Assembly: GCF_030646845.1 (NCBI RefSeq) | Contig: NZ_JAUSLE010000004.1 | Span: 62,001 to 126,000, forward strand | Direction of reading: 5' to 3' | Origin: Rhodoferax sp. | GTDB lineage: Bacteria > Pseudomonadota > Gammaproteobacteria > Burkholderiales > Burkholderiaceae_C | Length of the DNA stretch: 64,000 bases | Shown here: in pieces, positions 1 to 9,619 of the stretch | Layout: the number at the start of each line of letters is the position of its first letter | Position numbering within the stretch: position 1 is the stretch's first letter | Made by a program: the position numbers and the translations under genes | Notes under the pieces: generated by a model | Seen by the model: the letters and a program-made list of their open reading frames with translations, nothing else | What the model was told of the DNA's origin: nothing | The model's database searches: none

Positions 1-1
1 T

Positions 2-2479
2 CGGGAGGGCATGCTGGTCGAACTGCTGCAACGTCACACCTCCATGCCCATTGTTGAAGCCACAGACCAGGCGCAGGTCGAGCCTGACCATGTCTATGTG
101 ATTCCACCAGGCCGTGACCTGTCCGTGCTGAACGGCGTGTTGCATTTGCTGGAGCCGCCGGAGCCCCGCGGGCTGCGCCTGCCGATCGATTTCTTTTTCA
201 AGTCACTGGCCGATGACCGGCAACAGAACAGTATTGGCGTCATATTGTCAGGCATGGGCTCGGATGGGACACTGGGCTTGCGCGCCATCAGGCACGCCGC
301 CGGGGCGTGCTTTGTACAGACGCCGGCTGAAGCCCAGTTCGACAGCATGCCGCGCAGCGCAATCGATGCCGGTGTCGCCGACGTTGTCGCTCCGGCTGAC
401 AAACTGCCCGGCAAGATCTTGGCCTATGTGGGGCGCGTCCAGCTTGGTGCCCAAGCCGAGACCGAGGCCGAGGTTGATCAAAAAGACATCGGCTTTCTGG
501 ACAAGGTGATTCTCCTGCTGCGCTCCCAGACCGGGCATGACTTTTCGCTGTACAAGAAAAGCACCATCTCCAGGCGCATCGAGCGGCGTATGGGCTTGCA
601 CCAGCTGGCGCGAATCAGTGACTATCTGCGTTACTTGCGCGAGAACCTGGCGGAATCGGAGTTGCTGTTCAACGAACTGCTGATTGGCGTTACCAGCTTT
701 TTTCGGGATGCGGCCGTTTGGGAGCAGCTCAAAGCCGAAGTCATACCGGCGCTGCTGGCGAGCCACCCGGATGGCGCGGTGCTGCGGGCTTGGTCGCCAG
801 GCTGCTCCACCGGCGAGGAGGCCTATTCGCTGGCCATGATTTTCAAGGAGGTGATCGAAGAAACCAAGCCGGCGCATCGGTTTTCGCTGCAGATTTTTGC
901 CTCTGACCTGGACAAGGATGCCATCGCGACGTGCCGGGCAGGCGTCTATCCCCGCAGCATTGCATCCGATATGCCGCAAGCACGCCTGAACCGCTTTTTT
1001 GTGGAAGATGTCTCCGGCTACCGGGTCTGCAATGAGATTCGCGAGATTGTGATCTTTGCCGAGCAAAACCTGATTGTCGACCCGCCCTTCACCAAGCTTG
1101 ATCTGCTGAGCTGCCGCAATCTGCTGATTTATCTGGAATCGGAGTTGCAGGCCAAGCTCATTCAGCTTTTCCATTACAGCCTCAATCCCGGGGGCTTCCT
1201 GGTGCTGGGGAGCGCGGAGTCCGTTGGTGCCGCGGCCGGCCTGTTTGCGCCGCTCGCAGGGAAGTCCCGGATTTACCGGCGACTTGATGCCCCTGCTCGC
1301 GTGTTGCCGATGGGCTTCCCCGCAGCATTTGTCCAGACTTTTCCCAGATCGTGGGCTGGGGCCGACGCGCCGGAGCATGGGGGCGTGATCCCGGCGCCGA
1401 ATCTTCAGATGCTGGTCGACAGACAGGTTTTGTTGCGGTACTCGCCAGCGGCTGTCCTGGTGACAGACCAGGGCGACATGCTCTATTTCAGTGGCAAAAC
1501 CGGCAAATACCTGGAACCTGCCATCGGCAAGCCCAGCCTGAATCTGTTTGCGATGGCCCGTGAGGGGCTCAACCAGGCGCTGAGCGAGGCCTTTCACCGC
1601 GCGGTGCGGGGAAAGACCGCGGTCGATCTCAAGAACGTGAAAGTCAGCGGCGATGGCGTCAGCCAGTATGTCGATGTGGTCGTCCAGCCCCTGGAGGACC
1701 CCCCGGGTCTGCGCGGGATGGCGCTGATTGTGTTCAAGGATGTGGCTGGACCCAGCCGCAGGAAGTCGGCAAAAGCGGCTGCCGATGCAGGGAACAACAG
1801 TGCGCGCATGCAGGAACTGATGCATGCACTGCAGCAGTCCCGGGAGGAGGCCAAGTCCACCCGGGAGGAAATGCAGACCTCCCAGGAAGAGCTGAAATCG
1901 ACGAATGAAGAGTTGCAGTCCACCAATGAGGAGCTGCAGTCCACCAACGAGGAACTGACGACCTCCAAGGAAGAGATGCAGTCCATCAATGAAGAACTGC
2001 AGACGGTCAACCATGAACTGCAGGCGAAAGTGACCGAGTTGTCCCGCACCGGCAATGACATGAAGAACCTGCTCGACAGCACTGAAATCGCCACCCTGTT
2101 TCTGGATGCGGCACTCAATGTGCGGCGCTTTACGGCCCAGACCACCCGCATCATCAAGCTGATTCCCGGTGATATAGGCCGCCCGATTACCGACATCGTG
2201 ACCGACTTGAACTATCCAGAGATGCTGCAGGACGCGCACGACGTGCTGCGCACCCTGGTGTTTCGGGAGCGGGATGTCTCAACGGCGGAGGGGCACTGGT
2301 TCAAGGTGCGCACCATGCCGTATCGCACCCAGGAAAACCGGATCGACGGCTTGGTCATCACTTTTTCGGACATCACCGCGAACAAGAAGCTGGAGCAAGA
2401 GTTGCGCGCCGCCCAGGCCCGGCTCGCAGCGTTGCTGGAGAATTTAAAGCGCGAGGGCGTCGTTGATGGCCTATCGTAG
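2..2479 (+). CDS. CheB-CheR fusion chemotaxis methylesterase/methyltransferase with PAS domains (5' partial)
   Basis: The reading frame is open to the left edge, so the N-terminus lies outside the window. Counting from the ATG at 11, residues 1-140 are the C-terminal half of a CheB methylesterase with the GMGSDG motif near residue 85, which carries the catalytic Asp. The Ser and His of the triad must lie upstream. Residues 165-430 are a CheR methyltransferase with the SAM-binding GCSTGEEA motif near 262 and SCRNLLIYL near 366. PAS-like segments follow at about 480-590 and 695-800. Between them lies a signalling coiled coil of seven heptads of the type STNEELQ (bases about 1876-2030). Such fusions methylate and demethylate receptors or act as stand-alone sensors, here coupled to the overlapping diguanylate cyclase. 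No chemoreceptor is visible in the window. Confidence 0.9.
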   Translation, partial: REGMLVELLQRHTSMPIVEATDQAQVEPDHVYVIPPGRDLSVLNGVLHLLEPPEPRGLRLPIDFFFKSLADDRQQNSIGVILSGMGSDGTLGLRAIRHAAGACFVQTPAEAQFDSMPRSAIDAGVADVVAPADKLPGKILAYVGRVQLGAQAETEAEVDQKDIGFLDKVILLLRSQTGHDFSLYKKSTISRRIERRMGLHQLARISDYLRYLRENLAESELLFNELLIGVTSFFRDAAVWEQLKAEVIPALLASHPDGAVLRAWSPGCSTGEEAYSLAMIFKEVIEETKPAHRFSLQIFASDLDKDAIATCRAGVYPRSIASDMPQARLNRFFVEDVSGYRVCNEIREIVIFAEQNLIVDPPFTKLDLLSCRNLLIYLESELQAKLIQLFHYSLNPGGFLVLGSAESVGAAAGLFAPLAGKSRIYRRLDAPARVLPMGFPAAFVQTFPRSWAGADAPEHGGVIPAPNLQMLVDRQVLLRYSPAAVLVTDQGDMLYFSGKTGKYLEPAIGKPSLNLFAMAREGLNQALSEAFHRAVRGKTAVDLKNVKVSGDGVSQYVDVVVQPLEDPPGLRGMALIVFKDVAGPSRRKSAKAAADAGNNSARMQELMHALQQSREEAKSTREEMQTSQEELKSTNEELQSTNEELQSTNEELTTSKEEMQSINEELQTVNHELQAKVTELSRTGNDMKNLLDSTEIATLFLDAALNVRRFTAQTTRIIKLIPGDIGRPITDIVTDLNYPEMLQDAHDVLRTLVFRERDVSTAEGHWFKVRTMPYRTQENRIDGLVITFSDITANKKLEQELRAAQARLAALLENLKREGVVDGLS

Positions 2480-4316
2480 AAATCCATCGACGATAGGTGA
2501 GCTACGTGACGCCGCCGGAAAGCGGCTGTTGGGTCGCATGAGCAGTGACGCCACAGCGTTGACCCTGGTGCAGGCTCAAAAGCTGTTTGAAGAGCTGGAA
2601 GTCCATCAGATAGAGCTGGAGCTGCAAAACGAGCATCTCAACGCCGCCCGGGCGCAGCTTGAGATGGCGCTCAATCAAAGCAGCGAGCTGTATGACTTTG
2701 CGCCCGTGGGTATTCTCTCGCTTGACCTGAACGGTGCCATTACCAAGCTGAACCTGGCGGGTGCCAGTTTGCTGGGTGGAGAGCGTGCCCGGCTCTTGGG
2801 CAGCCGATTGGGCTCGTACATCTCTGACGAGGAGCGCCCTGTGTTTGCCGCCATGCTGGAGCGGTGCGCGAAATCCGGCGATGTGCAGGGCTGTGAGTTG
2901 GCGCTCAAGAAGCAAGGGCGTCTCGTCACGCATGTGCAGATCAAGATCGCGCCGCTGGGGGACGACGTGGGGTGGCAGGTCATTCTGATGGACGTCACGG
3001 ACCGCCGGGAAATGGAAGCACAGTTGCGGGCGAGCGAGGAGCGCTGGAAGCTCGCACTTGATGCCGTTGGTGACGGCGTCTGGGACTGGAATGTGCAGAC
3101 CGGCGAAGTAGTTTATTCAAAACGCTTCGGGCAACTCTTCGGCTTCGCGGACGCCGAATACGGACGCCACATCGAGGATATGACTACCCACATACATCCG
3201 GACGACAAACCACGTGTGATCGCGGATTTGCAGGCGCATTTGAGCGCCAACTCGGCCGTTTTTGTCAATGAACACCGGGGACAATGCAAGGACGGAAGCT
3301 GGAAATGGGTTCTTTCCCGCGGCACCGTCGTCAGCCGTGGCGAAGACGGGAAGCCATTGCGGATGATCGGCACGAATGTCGACATCACGCACAGAAAGCA
3401 GATCGAAGAGGCTTTGCGGGTCGCCAGCCGGTTCCAGCAGGCTGTATTTGATTCCCTGGCGGCGCAAATCGCCGTGCTGGATCGGCGGGGCCTTGTGCTG
3501 CAGACCAATGCCGCATGGCGTCAATATGCTATTGACAACGGCTTGGCCGATGCGCCCTGTTTTGTTGGCGGCAACTACCTGGAGGCACTTGATTGCATCA
3601 CTGGCAAAGACCAGGAAACGGTGCTGGCTGCCTCGGCCGGCATTGCTTCAGTCATCGCTGGCGAGCTTGCTCATTTCCAGCTTCCGCAGCCCTTCTTCGC
3701 GCCATCGGACAAGCGTTGGTTCATCTTGAAAGTAACAGCCGTTCACGATGCCGCGGAACGTATCGTTATCAGCCATGAAGATGTCACCGGCATCAAGACG
3801 GCCGAACTGGCCAGTCTGACGCTTGCCAACATCGACACATTGACTGGCGCCCTGAGTCGACGCAATTTCCTCAATCTGGCCGAGCATGAGATCACCCGCT
3901 CAATTCGCTATGAATTGCCATTGATGGTATTGATGCTGGACCTGGATCATTTCAAGCTGATCAACGACCGCCATGGGCATGCGGCGGGCGATGTTGTTCT
4001 GCAGGGCTTTGTGCGCACTGTGTCCGCTGTCTTGCGGGAATCGGATCTGATTGGCCGCATCGGCGGAGAAGAATTCGCGGTCTTGCTGCCCAACACGGCG
4101 CTTGAAGGGGGGTGTGCGCTGGCGCAACGGATTATCGACAGTGTGCGGGTCAGCCCGGTTGAGTTTGACGGAGAGCGCATCCCCTACACGGTCAGCATCG
4201 GGGCGGCCTGTCTGTCGAACGAGACTTCCTTTGCGGCCTTGCTGGGCGTGGCCGATGGCGCGCTGTACCGGGCCAAACACGGTGGACGCAACCGCCTTGA
4301 AGTGGGCCTGCAATAG
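2466..4316 (+). CDS. PAS-domain diguanylate cyclase (GGEEF)
   Basis: A sensor that makes cyclic di-GMP. An N-terminal helical segment is followed by three PAS/PAC-like units (about residues 65-180, 190-310 and 320-440). The cyclase domain has an intact GGEEF at residues 533-537 (bases 4062-4076) and an RxxD inhibitory site (RESD, 524-527) five residues upstream, so product feedback is expected. There is no signal peptide or membrane segment, so it is probably cytosolic. It overlaps the end of the CheB-CheR gene by 14 nt, implying translational coupling and one signalling unit. A TTG at 2463 directly precedes the ATG chosen here; both lie behind a GAGGG ribosome site. The ftsH-like gene follows 18 nt later. 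Confidence 0.9.
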   Translation: MAYRRNPSTIGELRDAAGKRLLGRMSSDATALTLVQAQKLFEELEVHQIELELQNEHLNAARAQLEMALNQSSELYDFAPVGILSLDLNGAITKLNLAGASLLGGERARLLGSRLGSYISDEERPVFAAMLERCAKSGDVQGCELALKKQGRLVTHVQIKIAPLGDDVGWQVILMDVTDRREMEAQLRASEERWKLALDAVGDGVWDWNVQTGEVVYSKRFGQLFGFADAEYGRHIEDMTTHIHPDDKPRVIADLQAHLSANSAVFVNEHRGQCKDGSWKWVLSRGTVVSRGEDGKPLRMIGTNVDITHRKQIEEALRVASRFQQAVFDSLAAQIAVLDRRGLVLQTNAAWRQYAIDNGLADAPCFVGGNYLEALDCITGKDQETVLAASAGIASVIAGELAHFQLPQPFFAPSDKRWFILKVTAVHDAAERIVISHEDVTGIKTAELASLTLANIDTLTGALSRRNFLNLAEHEITRSIRYELPLMVLMLDLDHFKLINDRHGHAAGDVVLQGFVRTVSAVLRESDLIGRIGGEEFAVLLPNTALEGGCALAQRIIDSVRVSPVEFDGERIPYTVSIGAACLSNETSFAALLGVADGALYRAKHGGRNRLEVGLQ

Positions 4317-4334
4317 CCTGCCGGAGGAGATGGC

Positions 4335-6200
4335 TTGGACAAGAAACAGACCTGGAACCTTGGCTACTGGCTTATGGCGCTAGTGCTTTTGTTGCTGCTG
4401 CAGGACGTCTGGCAAAACGCCAGTCAGGCGCAGGCGGTGCCCTACAGTGAATTCGAAAAGGCCCTGGCCGCCGGCCGCATTGCCGACATCACGGTTTCCG
4501 ACCGCACGATCATCGGCCGACTGAAGTCGGCTGAAGGGAAGAAGACCACCTTGGTGGCGGCGCGCGTGGAGCCAGACTTGGTGGCACGTCTGGAGAAATA
4601 CGACGTGCCGTATACCCGGGTCGTGGAGAACACGCTAGTGCGAGACCTGATGTCGTGGATCGTGCCGGCGCTCGTGTTTTTTGGGCTGTGGTTCTTCCTG
4701 TTCCGCCGCTTTGCCGACAAGCAGGGTATGGGCGGATTCCTGTCGATTGGCAAAAGCCGCGCCAAGATTTACGTCCAGACCGATACCGGCGTCACCTTTG
4801 CTGACGTGGCTGGCGTCGACGAGGCCAGACATGAGCTCGAAGAGGTCGTCGATTTCCTCAAGCATCCGCAGGAATACGGGCGTCTGGGCGCCCATATTCC
4901 CAAAGGCGTGCTGCTGGTGGGGCCGCCCGGCACGGGCAAGACCTTGTTGGCCCGGGCCGTGGCGGGCGAAGCCGGCGTGCCTTTCTTTTCGATCTCGGGC
5001 AGCGAGTTCGTCGAGATGTTCGTCGGCGTGGGTGCCGCGCGGGTGCGCGATCTGTTTGAGCAGGCGCGCGCCATGGCGCCGGCCATCATCTTCATTGACG
5101 AACTGGACGCACTGGGGCGCGCACGGGGTGCCTTTCCTGGCCTGGGCGGCCACGACGAGAAGGAGCAGACGCTGAACCAGCTGCTGTCGGAGATGGATGG
5201 TTTTGATTCGTCGGTCGGGCTGATCATCCTGTCGGCGACCAACCGGCCCGAGATCCTGGATCCCGCGCTGCTGCGCGCGGGCCGCTTTGACCGTCAGGTG
5301 CTGGTGGACCGTCCGGACCGGAAGGGCCGCATTGACATCCTGAAGGTGCATGTGCGCAAGGTGAAGCTCGACTCGGGTGTGCGGCTGGAGGACGTGGCAG
5401 CCCTGACTCCCGGCTTCAGCGGCGCCGACCTGGCCAACCTCGTGAACGAGGCCACGCTGGTGGCTACCCGGCGCAAGGCGGATCAGGTCACGTTGCCGGA
5501 CTTCACGGCCGCCGTGGAACGCATCGTCGCCGGCCTGGAGCGCAGGAACCGGGTGCTCAATCCCAAGGAACGCGAGGCGGTGGCGTTTCACGAGATGGGC
5601 CACGCCCTGGTGGCGCTGGCCCAGCCGGGCACGGACCCGGTGCACAAGGTATCGATCATCCCGCGCGGCATTGGCGCACTTGGCTACACCATCCAGCGCC
5701 CCACCGAGGACCGCTACCTGATGACGCGTCCCGAACTTGAGCAGAAAATCTCCGTCTTGCTGGGCGGGCGGGCGGCCGAGAAGCTGGTGTTTCAAGTGCT
5801 GTCAACGGGTGCGGCGGACGACCTGGCCAAAGCCACTGACATTGCCCGCGACATGGTGACCCGCTATGGCATGGACGAGGACCTTGGTTATGTCGCCTTT
5901 GAGCCCAAGCGCCAGCAGATGCTCGATGTCCCGGCAGGGGTGCTGCCTCAGGGTAGTCCGGTCTCGGAACACACGCAGCAACGCATAGACGATGCGATCC
6001 GGGGCATCGTCATGGGCGGCTTTGATGCCGCAACCGCCATTCTGGGTGCGAATCGCGACGTGCTGGAGCGCGGCGCGCGTGCCCTGCTGGACAAGGAAAC
6101 ACTGGATGAGGCGGCCATACGTGCCCTGGCTATGGACCTGACGCGAATCGATTCAACTCGTACGCCGCAGGTAGCCACGTCGCCTGCTGAAACGCCATGA
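4335..6200 (+). CDS. ftsH: FtsH-type AAA+ zinc metalloprotease, 621 aa
   Basis: A membrane-anchored ATP-dependent protease. Two membrane segments (about residues 10-26 and 100-120) flank a short periplasmic loop. The AAA+ module has Walker A GPPGTGKT at 196-203, Walker [11 protein letters not shown] near 250 and an arginine-finger region LLRAGRFDR. The protease module has the zinc motif HEMGH at 419-423 and a downstream Asp in [10 protein letters not shown] as likely third ligand. I take the TTG at 4335 because GGAGGAGA lies just upstream; the nearby ATG at 4330 is out of frame. Neighbours are stress genes and there is no rlmE (ftsJ) or folP next to it, unlike the housekeeping copy in most proteobacteria, so this is probably an accessory paralogue; that is inference. 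It may be co-transcribed with the upstream signalling genes. Confidence 0.93.
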   Translation: MDKKQTWNLGYWLMALVLLLLLQDVWQNASQAQAVPYSEFEKALAAGRIADITVSDRTIIGRLKSAEGKKTTLVAARVEPDLVARLEKYDVPYTRVVENTLVRDLMSWIVPALVFFGLWFFLFRRFADKQGMGGFLSIGKSRAKIYVQTDTGVTFADVAGVDEARHELEEVVDFLKHPQEYGRLGAHIPKGVLLVGPPGTGKTLLARAVAGEAGVPFFSISGSEFVEMFVGVGAARVRDLFEQARAMAPAIIFIDELDALGRARGAFPGLGGHDEKEQTLNQLLSEMDGFDSSVGLIILSATNRPEILDPALLRAGRFDRQVLVDRPDRKGRIDILKVHVRKVKLDSGVRLEDVAALTPGFSGADLANLVNEATLVATRRKADQVTLPDFTAAVERIVAGLERRNRVLNPKEREAVAFHEMGHALVALAQPGTDPVHKVSIIPRGIGALGYTIQRPTEDRYLMTRPELEQKISVLLGGRAAEKLVFQVLSTGAADDLAKATDIARDMVTRYGMDEDLGYVAFEPKRQQMLDVPAGVLPQGSPVSEHTQQRIDDAIRGIVMGGFDAATAILGANRDVLERGARALLDKETLDEAAIRALAMDLTRIDSTRTPQVATSPAETP

Positions 6201-6237
6201 TCCGCTTCATGGCCAAGCTCGAAAGGGGCACGGCGCC

Positions 6238-7227
6238 ATGCTGGCCATGACCTTGTCCGCGCCCGGGCAGCCGCTGGCCATGGCCGATTTGCCGATGCCG
6301 CAGCCGCAGGCGCACGAGGTGGTCATCCAGGTACTGGCCTGCGGTGTCTGCCGTACCGATTTGCACATTTTGGACGGCGATTTGCCACCCAGGCATCCGG
6401 GCATCGTGCCAGGGCATGAGGTGGTTGGCCGCGTGGTGACGGCAGGACCGCTGGCAACCCGATTTCAGGTGGGCGACCGGGTGGGCATTCCCTGGCTGGG
6501 TGGCACATGTGGTCATTGCGACTACTGCGCCAGTGATCGGGAGAACCTGTGCGACACGCCCGTATTCACGGGCTACGACCGCAACGGTGGTTTTGCACAG
6601 TACGTTGCGGCCGACGACCGTTTTTGTTTTGCACTGCCCGAGCGGTACGACGATGTGCACGCGGCGCCGCTGCTTTGCGCCGGCCTGATTGGCTACCGCG
6701 CCTACTGCATGTCCGGTGTATCGGGCGCCATGCGCCTGGGGCTCTACGGCTTTGGCGCGGCGGCCCACATCATCTGCCAGATTGCTGTCGCTCTGGGTCA
6801 GCAGGTCTATGCGTTCGTGCGACCCGGCGACCAGCAAAGCCAGCGTTTTGCGCTTCAGTTGGGTGCTTGCTGGGCAGGCACTTCCGATGACCGGCCCGAC
6901 GTTGAGCTCGACGCGGCGCTGATTTTTGCACCGGTGGGTTCACTGGTGCCCGCGGCACTGAGTGCCACGCGCAAGGGCGGTGTTGTGGTGTGTGCCGGCA
7001 TCCACATGAGCGATATACCTTCATTTCAATACGCGCTGCTGTGGGGCGAACGCAGTGTCCGGTCGGTAGCCAACCTGACGCGGGAAGATGGCGATGCGTT
7101 CTTTTCGCTCATCGGCCGCTACCCGGTCACGACCCATGTGCAGCTATTTGCTCTGGCTCAGGCCAATGAGGCCATCGCGGCGCTACGGGCTGGCGCCATC
7201 GATGGCGCGGCAGTGCTGGTGCCCTGA
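6238..7227 (+). CDS. Zinc-dependent alcohol dehydrogenase (AdhA-like)
   Basis: A medium-chain dehydrogenase of 329 residues expected to oxidise alcohols or reduce aldehydes with NAD(P). The catalytic-zinc region holds C38 in ACGVCRTD and the GHE motif near residue 60. A four-cysteine structural zinc lobe follows (GTCGHCDYC plus a later Cys in ENLC). The nucleotide-binding turn reads GFGAAAH near residue 165, a variant of GxGxxG. The start is supported by GAAAGGGG about 10 nt upstream. It lies 37 nt after the FtsH gene and before the class II reductase gene, consistent with a role in fermentative redox balance under low oxygen. The substrate cannot be read from the sequence. Confidence 0.88.
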   Translation: MLAMTLSAPGQPLAMADLPMPQPQAHEVVIQVLACGVCRTDLHILDGDLPPRHPGIVPGHEVVGRVVTAGPLATRFQVGDRVGIPWLGGTCGHCDYCASDRENLCDTPVFTGYDRNGGFAQYVAADDRFCFALPERYDDVHAAPLLCAGLIGYRAYCMSGVSGAMRLGLYGFGAAAHIICQIAVALGQQVYAFVRPGDQQSQRFALQLGACWAGTSDDRPDVELDAALIFAPVGSLVPAALSATRKGGVVVCAGIHMSDIPSFQYALLWGERSVRSVANLTREDGDAFFSLIGRYPVTTHVQLFALAQANEAIAALRAGAIDGAAVLVP

Positions 7228-7241
7228 CGATCACCCCGGAT

Positions 7242-7255
7242 TTGCGATTTGTCAA
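7242..7255 (+). promoter_or_regulatory. FNR/FixK-like dyad upstream of the class II reductase gene
   Basis: TTGCGATTTGTCAA fits TTG[AC]-N6-[TG]CAA. A possible -10 (TACGCT, 7277-7282) follows after 21 nt, giving a class II activator geometry. The same 14 bp in inverted orientation lie at 15971-15984. Confidence 0.65.
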
Positions 7256-7312
7256 AGCTCGCCGGCCGACGATGGCTACGCTGAAACCAATGATGGATTT
7301 GGAAGGCGCGCC

Positions 7313-9154
7313 ATGCAGACAACTCGCTTCACCGGGAAGATTTCAGACCATGTCTGGCGCACCAGATACCGCTGGTGCGAAGGCGGCCACATGCAGGAGC
7401 CCTCGATCGAAGCCACCTGGGATCGGGTGGCGCTTGCGGTCTCAGGCGCGGAGGCGAATCACCACGACGAATGGCGCGAGCGCTTCCGGGCAATTCTGAA
7501 CGACTTCCGTTTTTTGCCAGGCGGGCGGATACTGGCCGGGGCAGGAACGTCGCGCCGTGCCACGCTGTTCAATTGCTTCGTGATGGGTTTGGTGGAGGAC
7601 TCGGTACAAGGCATTTTCAATGCCCTGCGTGAGGCCATGGTGACCCTGCAGGCCGGCGGTGGGGTGGGGGTTGACTTTTCCACCTTGCGGCCGGCGGGCT
7701 CGTTGGCGATAGCCAGTGGTGGTGTTGCGTCGGGACCAGTTTCTTTCATGCGGGTCTGGGAAGAATCGAACACGGTGCTGGAGTCGAGCAACCTGCGCCG
7801 CGGCGCCATGATGGCAACCTTGCGCTGCGATCATCCCGACATTGAAGAATTTATTGAGGCGAAGATCGCCAGCGACGCCTTGCCGCATTTCAACCTGTCG
7901 GTTCTGATCTCTGACGATTTCATGCGTGCCGTGGACGAAGACGGCCCGTGGCCCCTGATCTTCCCCCTCGGAGAACACGCGATTCCCGTCGGCGGCGAGG
8001 TGTGTGAGCGTATATGGTCCGGCGGCACGACACCGCAGCTTTGCCTGGTGCACCGGCGCGTACCGGCCCGCGCCTTGTGGAGCAGACTGCTTGACGTCGC
8101 CCATGCCAGTGCGGAGCCCGGTGTTCTGTTCATCGACCGGATCAACCGGGTCAACAACCTCTGGTACTGTGAAAACCTGTCAGCCACCAACCCCTGCGGC
8201 GAAATTCCGCTGGCACCATATGGCGCCTGCGATCTGGGCTCGATCAACCTGACGCGGTTTGTACAGCACCCCTTTGCGCAGCATCCCAGCGTGGATTTTG
8301 GCGGGTTGAAGGCCGTTGCCGGCATCGCCACCCGCTTTCTGGACAACGTTCACGATATCTCCATGTTTCCGCTCAAGGTCCAGGAAAAAGCCGCAGGCGC
8401 CAGCCGGAAAATCGGGCTGGGAATCACCGGATTGGCCGACATGTTTGCCATGCTGGGCTTGCGTTACGGCTCCCAGGCGAGCATTGACCTGACGCACGAG
8501 ATCATGTCCGTGATACGTGACACGGCCTACCGCACTTCCATTGAGATCGCCAGGGAGAAGGGCGTCTTCCCCGCGTTTGACAAAATCAAATATGGCGCCA
8601 GTCCCTTCGTGCTGGATCTGCCGCGCGATATTCAGGACGCGATCGCGGCGCATGGCATTCGCAACAGCCATCTGCTGGCGGTGGCGCCCACAGGCGCCAT
8701 CAGCCTGCTTGCCAACAACGTCTCCAGCGGGATCGAGCCGATCTTTGCCTTCAAGGCCGTGCGCCGGGTGCGTGGCGCCGATGGCCAGCCTGTGACTTTT
8801 GACGTGGAAGATGCCGCGTGGCGCGCGTATAAAGAACTGAATGGGCCCCAGGCCCCGTTGCCGGCGTATTTTGTTGAGGCAGTGGAGGTCAGCGCTGAAG
8901 ATCAGTTGCGCATGATGGCGACCGTGCAGTCCTGTGTGGACAATGCGATCTCCAAGACGGTGCGGCTGCGGCAGAGCGCGAACGCCCAGGAACTTGGGGT
9001 TGTCTTGCGACGCGCCTGGGAACTTGGACTCAAAGGGTGTGCCGTCTACCGTGAGGGCAGCAGGGGTGGCGACTCTGTGGTCGGGCACCGCTGGGTCGAG
9101 CGCAGGCAACCCGCAGACGCACCAGCAGGCGTTGCGGGCTTATTTGACAAGTAG
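7313..9154 (+). CDS. nrdJ: Adenosylcobalamin-dependent (class II) ribonucleotide reductase
   Basis: Makes deoxyribonucleotides without oxygen, using a B12-generated thiyl radical. With the ATG at 7313 the protein has 613 residues. The redox pair is C88 (FNCFVMG) and C306; the radical cysteine C295 lies in NPCGEIPL with E297 and N293, and C306 is 11 residues after it, the spacing known for class II enzymes. The frame stays open upstream to 7088, but that part lies inside the dehydrogenase gene in another frame and shows no family similarity. The protein is shorter than many class II enzymes and ends soon after the KGCAVYREGSR segment, without an obvious C-terminal cysteine pair, so its re-reduction route is unclear. 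An FNR/FixK-like promoter sits 58 nt upstream. Its end overlaps the convergent universal stress gene by 15 nt. Confidence 0.93.
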   Translation: MQTTRFTGKISDHVWRTRYRWCEGGHMQEPSIEATWDRVALAVSGAEANHHDEWRERFRAILNDFRFLPGGRILAGAGTSRRATLFNCFVMGLVEDSVQGIFNALREAMVTLQAGGGVGVDFSTLRPAGSLAIASGGVASGPVSFMRVWEESNTVLESSNLRRGAMMATLRCDHPDIEEFIEAKIASDALPHFNLSVLISDDFMRAVDEDGPWPLIFPLGEHAIPVGGEVCERIWSGGTTPQLCLVHRRVPARALWSRLLDVAHASAEPGVLFIDRINRVNNLWYCENLSATNPCGEIPLAPYGACDLGSINLTRFVQHPFAQHPSVDFGGLKAVAGIATRFLDNVHDISMFPLKVQEKAAGASRKIGLGITGLADMFAMLGLRYGSQASIDLTHEIMSVIRDTAYRTSIEIAREKGVFPAFDKIKYGASPFVLDLPRDIQDAIAAHGIRNSHLLAVAPTGAISLLANNVSSGIEPIFAFKAVRRVRGADGQPVTFDVEDAAWRAYKELNGPQAPLPAYFVEAVEVSAEDQLRMMATVQSCVDNAISKTVRLRQSANAQELGVVLRRAWELGLKGCAVYREGSRGGDSVVGHRWVERRQPADAPAGVAGLFDK

Positions 9155-9568
9155 CACCGGAACCGGCGCTTGATGGATCACGCGTTGGGCAACCGAGCCT
9201 AGGAGCATGTTGCCAACGGCGCCCATGCCGCGTGTGCCCATGGCAATCTGGTCGACTTGCAGCTCTTTCGCGATACGCACGATTTCGTTGGCAACAACGC
9301 CGTAGGCCCGAGCCGGCTCACCGAGCTTGAACTCCAGCGCTCTGGCGTGCTCTGTTGCCTTGGTCAGTATGGTGTTTTGCTGATTTTTTTGATCCTCTTC
9401 GATTTTCTGGATGGTGGCAGCGGTGTAGTCGCCATAGAAGATCGGCTCAGGACTGACGCAGAGCAGGATGGCCTCCAGATCCAATGAAGATCGGGCCATT
9501 TTCGCCACGGCCTCCATCGCCCGGTTCGCGTGTTCGGATCCATCCACCGCAATCAGAATCTTCAGCAT
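9140..9568 (-). CDS. Universal stress protein, UspA family
   Basis: A cytosolic single-domain Usp protein of 142 residues. It begins MLKILIAVDGSEHA and carries the ATP-binding signature G-x2-G-x9-G-S in GTRGMGAVGNMLLGS near residue 110. A charged insertion (KIEEDQKNQQN) lies mid-protein. It is last in a likely minus-strand operon: lipoprotein, GroEL, attachment-family protein, Usp, with gaps of 6, 24 and 51 nt. The start has AGGAGCACGAC upstream. Usp proteins are typical members of low-oxygen and stationary-phase regulons. Confidence 0.93.
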   Translation of the reverse strand: MLKILIAVDGSEHANRAMEAVAKMARSSLDLEAILLCVSPEPIFYGDYTAATIQKIEEDQKNQQNTILTKATEHARALEFKLGEPARAYGVVANEIVRIAKELQVDQIAMGTRGMGAVGNMLLGSVAQRVIHQAPVPVLLVK

Positions 9569-9619
9569 GTCGTGCTCCTGTTGTTCAAACGGATATCAAG
9601 GAAACCGGACGTACACCGT

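Noticed and set aside
1876..2030. Tandem DNA repeat in the CheB-CheR gene
   Set aside because: The 21-bp periodicity is that of a heptad coiled coil with diverged codons, typical for this protein family, not a recent tandem duplication.
3505..3560. ATGCTATTGACAACGG in the diguanylate cyclase gene as a repeat copy
   Set aside because: No second arm, no GGCT/AGCC hairpin and no 55-bp register.
7088..7312. Upstream extension of the class II reductase frame
   Set aside because: It lies inside the dehydrogenase gene in another frame and has no family similarity; the ATG at 7313 fits the promoter and the fold.
9569..9619. FNR-like box upstream of the universal stress gene
   Set aside because: TTGATATCC and TTGAAC halves are present on the minus strand but not at 14-bp spacing; the gene is probably read from the groEL operon promoter.
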